From NCBI GenBank assembly GCA_023101725.1, contig JALJCO010012614.1, positions 1-64,000 of the forward strand: a DNA stretch of 64,000 bases, read 5' to 3'. This DNA comes from Atherinomorus stipes. Lineage: Eukaryota > Chordata > Actinopteri > Atheriniformes > Atherinidae. The translations under genes were made by a program, and so were the position numbers. Within the stretch, counting starts at the first letter, position 1. Each line of letters begins with the position of its first letter. Shown in pieces: positions 60,660-64,000 of the stretch. The notes under the pieces are model-generated. The model was not told the origin of the DNA and did no database searches. It was given only the letters and a program-made list of their open reading frames with translations.

Positions 60660-61694
60660 TTCCACCGTTTTAGCAGGCTTGGGCCCCGGGGGCAGTGCTT
60701 GGCGTTCTACCTGCCTCCACATACCTTTTTACCATTAGGATATCAAGGTCTTGGGCCTGCATTTCCTCCCAGTCTGTATCAGCCCATGTGTCACTCCCTC
60801 CTTCAGGACTCAGGATAACAGCTGCTGTGACAGGTTGTGTTTCCACTCCAACCTCCTGATTGGTCAATGGTGTAGAAGCAGCTGGAAACTGGAGAGAGCA
60901 TCTTCGTTTACATTACTTTTACCTGGACGGTACTTGATGTCATAATGGAAGGATGCCAACTGTGCTACCCAGCGCTGTTTCACTGCACCAAGGTGAGCGA
61001 TCTGCAGATGATCCACAGGATTGTTATCAGTACTGTGAATTTTGGACCAGTCAGATCTTTTAACTTCTCAGTAACTGACCATTTCAATGAGAAAAGTTCC
61101 AGCTTAAATGAGCTACAGTTAGCAAAGTTCTGTTCAGTGGGATGGAGGCTGCTGCTGGCCGAAGCTATCACCCACTCATGTCCTTCTTGAGTTTGTGCCA
61201 GGAAAGCTGCCAGCTCTTGATTGCTGGGATCTGTGTAGACTATGAAATGGAGAGAATAGTCAGCATAAGCCAGGACAGGGGTTTGGGTCAGAGCAGTTTT
61301 TAAGGTGTCAAATGATGTCTGGTATTCTGGGGACCACTTTACCTTCTGGGTTTCTGAGGCTTATCTGCTGGTATCCAAGTCAACAGGTGGTTCAATGGAT
61401 GTGTGATTTAAGCAAAATTGGGCACAAAGCATCTGCAGTCGCCTGCTAGCCCCAAGAAAGCTTGTACCTGTCTGATAGTGGTGGGTGTGTGCCAGTCCAG
61501 GACAGCTGTGATCTTATCGGAGTCAGGTTTCACACCCTTCTGATCTACTGCATGGTCCAAATATTTCACCTCAGGTTGCAGAAGCTTCCACTTATCTGGG
61601 TGCAGTTTCGGTCCATGCGGCCACAGTCTTTAAACACCTCATCCGCATGCTGCAGATGGGAGGAGAAATCAGGTGAGTAAATGATAATATCTTC
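60660..61694 (-). mobile_element. Gypsy (Ty3) pol fragment, RNase H to RT
   Basis: Minus strand carries VIASASSSLHPTEQNF, FKLELFSLKWSVTEKL (RNase H) and TNQEVGVETQPVTAAVI further downstream. Sister of 39030-39247 plus 41789-42180. Confidence 0.75.
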
Positions 61695-62410
61695 ATTGTG
61701 GTGGGGCGTCTGTTTGTTATGATTGAAGTAAAAAGATGAAGCGTAAAGATTTTTTAAAGTTATGTAGATGAAAGGTCCGAAAGCACCTGGGGCTTAAGGC
61801 CAGGAAATAAAGGTGCAGATTCGTTCCTGTTTAGGAAAGACAGACGTGAGTTAAACAATAAGTTTATTCTTACAGTATAAGACTAATAATAATATTTCAA
61901 GTATCTAAGAACTATTAAAAAATTTTACAAAACTAACTAAAAAGGTAGCAGCTGGGAGCACTGGTGGAGGGAGCCTAAAGGGAGAGTGCCAGGTGTGCCA
62001 CCACTTACCTGTGAACAGGCACGACACTTCACTACAAACTAACAAAACGTGGAGTGGTGTACAAGTGAATAAAAAAAAAAAGGTGAGGGTTTAACCACGA
62101 GTGCGTGCCCATCAGGCCCTGGGTTGTAAAAGAAAGACAAATTCAAAAAAGAAAAAAATACAGCTGAGAATTAAAGCTATAGACAGGACAAAAACATAAA
62201 ATACTAAAGAAAAACGGAAACAAATAGAGAAAAACAGAGAGGTGGACTAAAAAAGGAAAATTGAATTACTGATAGAGGTTCCTGCCACCCAATCCAAGAG
62301 CTGAGAAGAGGAAGAGAGAGAGGAGAAAGGTAGAGGTGTTTTCTCTGGATTAAAAGGGAGGAGCCTGTTTGAGCACTCACTTCTAGTGTAATGAGTGCTC
62401 ACCACTACAC
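61695..62410. mobile_element. Unidentified 0.7-kb insertion in Gypsy
   Basis: In the sister copy 'aaatcttccaaatacaccaa' (about 42170) is continuous; here about 710 bp begin after 'aatatcttc' and end with 'gctcaccactacacaaaca'. The ends are weakly inverted ('attgtggtggggcg' against 'gtgtagtggtgagc'). AT-rich, purine-rich right half, no ORF. Confidence 0.6.
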
Positions 62411-62800
62411 AAACATACCAACAAAAATTAACTCAGGGGCCCACTTAGGCATTGGAGCATGAGCCGCTGAAAAGTAGCTGGAGCATTACATCATCTAAAA
62501 TGCATACGATCAAACTCATGCAGCCTGAGTGTGAAAGCAGTTTGCTCTCTGTCCTGTGGATCCTTTCTAGCCTGCCATTAACCACTGGCCAGTTCGAGGG
62601 TGATGAACCATTCCGGTTGGGTCAGGCTGGTAAGGGTCTCTTCAATCCTGGGTAACGGGAAAGCATCATTATGAGTCAAAGTGTTCAGTTTTCTTTAGCT
62701 GACACAAAATCTTCAGCTTCCATCCTTTTTCTTAACAAGGACAATTACTGCAGCCCATTGGCTGCAACTCTCCCTGATGATCCCTTTGTCCAACATATCA
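62411..62800 (-). mobile_element. Gypsy RT fragment, continuation
   Basis: Degenerate copy of the RT segment at 42190-42560, more decayed; the small insertion 'cttaacaag' adds a frame break. Confidence 0.7.
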
Positions 62801-62909
62801 GAAAGGAGAGACATTGAGACATGAAGAAGCAGGTAAAACCAAACTTAATAAGACGCATGTAATAAATAATGAAAACTGCATGAAGATATAAAGCTTTTGA
62901 TCATGTTTT

Positions 62910-63210
62910 GTTTGGAGGAATGAAGGTGAAGAATTCAACCTAATAAGACTGTAGCAGCTGTTAAACATGGTGGTGGGAGCATCATACTGTGGGCTGTGGA
63001 GACAGGAAACTCTGGAAAATCTCTTCCCAAAGTCCTGACCTCACCTCTGCAACAATATGTGGACTCAGACTAAAACTAATGAAAGTGTTTTCATGAAGAG
63101 CTCATCAAGATCATAAAGGAGGAATGGACTTTATTCCAGCAGCAGCTCAAAGCAGGAGATTCATGTTTATCTGGATATTTGAAGGAAAACATTCATTGTT
63201 AAGCAAAGAT
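62910..63210 (+). repeat. Tc1-like relic downstream of V4
   Basis: Same relic as beside V2 and V3; carries the uninterrupted 'cattgttaagcaaagatg' site where V3 has the hAT-like insertion. Confidence 0.65.
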
Positions 63211-63493
63211 GATGGAAATGGATTGATGTGATTGATGGTGTGTTGAGGTTTCATTTCAATCATTTTACTCTGCAAATATTGGAAATCTTCACAGAGTTGA
63301 TTGTTTGAGAAAATTCTGCTAATAATAAAAAGAAGAATAAAATGTTAAATCCATAAAGACAGCAGTGAAGAAGAAACTCCCTCAGCTCAGTGTGTTTGGG
63401 ACTCTGTCTGAGATGGAGGTGAAATATGTGAACCTGGGCTGCTTTACTGCTCTCTTCCTGTCACACACACTGTTTGACATCTGTTCATCTGGA

Positions 63494-63531
63494 GGTTTTT
63501 GTTCAGCCTGCAGGGATCATTTCTCACTGTG
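63494..63531 (-). promoter_or_regulatory. V4 recombination signal (23-type)
   Basis: GGTTTTTGT 63494-63502, 22-bp spacer, CACTGTG 63525-63531 on the plus strand. Confidence 0.9.
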
Positions 63532-63983
63532 GAGACCAGATTTCCAACAGCTACAGTAGTAGGTGGCTGAATGATCCACTTTAACGTTCTTTATCTGCAA
63601 CTCCCAGCCATTCTGATTTCTCACAGCTGAGAAATCATCTTTCTGAGGATGATTGTAACCTTTGCCAACAGAACCAGAATTTTTATTGATATAAAGAATC
63701 ACTCTGAATGTTTCTTTCTTCTGGTACCAGAAAACCTCAGAGTAAGAACACTGGTGAGTGTTTCCACATGTGAATGAGACTGTTTGACCAACTCTCCTGG
63801 TCAATGTTAAATCATCCTGAAGCAGCTCTGCTGCCATGGCAACCAGCGCTGCAGAGACACAGACAGACAGATGAAGGTTAGTGTGCCAGTGTTTGTTCCA
63901 GGTGGAGTTTGCTGGCTCCTGATTGGCTGGAAACACTCACCTGAACACAGACAGCACAGAGCAGCAGCTGGGAGGAAAAGCAT
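63532..63983 (-). CDS. TRGV: TRG-like variable segment V4
   Basis: Leader exon 63983-63941 (MLFLPAAALCCLCS), V exon 63848-63532 (317 bases). Landmarks: VSFTC, CDR1 extra Cys (GNTHQCSYS), EVFWYQKK (Phe-Trp instead of Tyr-Trp), DFSAVRNQNGWELQI, SATYYC followed by SCWKSGL. Open frame with intact splice sites. Lies 4.8 kb upstream of J3 in the same orientation. Its promoter is beyond the window end. Confidence 0.85.
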
Positions 63984-64000
63984 TGTGTGCAGTGGTGTTT

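Overview
The window is from a ray-finned fish, most likely a percomorph teleost. Evidence: split genes with GT/AG introns, antigen-receptor segments flanked by V(D)J recombination signal sequences (RSS), poly-zinc-finger genes of the teleost type, and a teleost repeat load (Tc1, hAT-like MITEs, Rex3, Gypsy, tRNA-derived SINEs). There are no prokaryotic genes, CRISPR arrays or rRNA genes.

Layout. (1) 1-22,700: four related C2H2 zinc-finger loci. A and B are on the plus strand (exon 1 at 1225 and 8384; finger exons at 4227 and 11966). C and D are on the minus strand (exon 1 at 19832 and 22699; finger exons ending near 16679 and 21600). Each has a 57-codon helical/coiled first exon, an acidic linker and a finger array, and every array is broken by stops or frameshifts. 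Their introns and spacers hold Tc1 relics, a TA-flanked MITE family and nested hAT-like elements. (2) 23,850-64,000: a T-cell receptor gamma (TRG)-like locus with four V, three J and three C units plus one decayed J-like site. The plus-strand cassette is V1 (23943-24397), J1 (24997-25049), C1 (28370-28956). Facing it on the minus strand, read from high to low coordinates, are V4, J3, C3 and then V3, V2, J2, C2. C1 and C2 are therefore tail to tail. All V segments carry a 22-bp-spacer RSS and all J segments a 12-bp-spacer RSS with near-consensus heptamers and nonamers, so V-to-J joining obeys the 12/23 rule. (3) Between the receptor segments lie Gypsy pol fragments, a 2.5-kb terminal-inverted-repeat element, a 5'-truncated Rex3 LINE, a very C-rich tract, foldback elements and SINEs.

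How it works together. V, J and C exons share splice phase 1, so a rearranged transcript would encode signal peptide, V domain, J strand G, one Ig C domain, a connecting peptide and a membrane segment with one lysine, as expected for a TCR gamma chain. C1 has a very short connecting peptide without cysteine; C2 and C3 have a longer proline-rich one with two cysteines. C2 carries a one-base insertion that breaks its Ig domain. The C units share LINE fragments, and the C2 and C3 units share long flanking homology, so the cassettes arose by segmental and partly inverted duplication. All family assignments rest on motif recognition; no database search was run.
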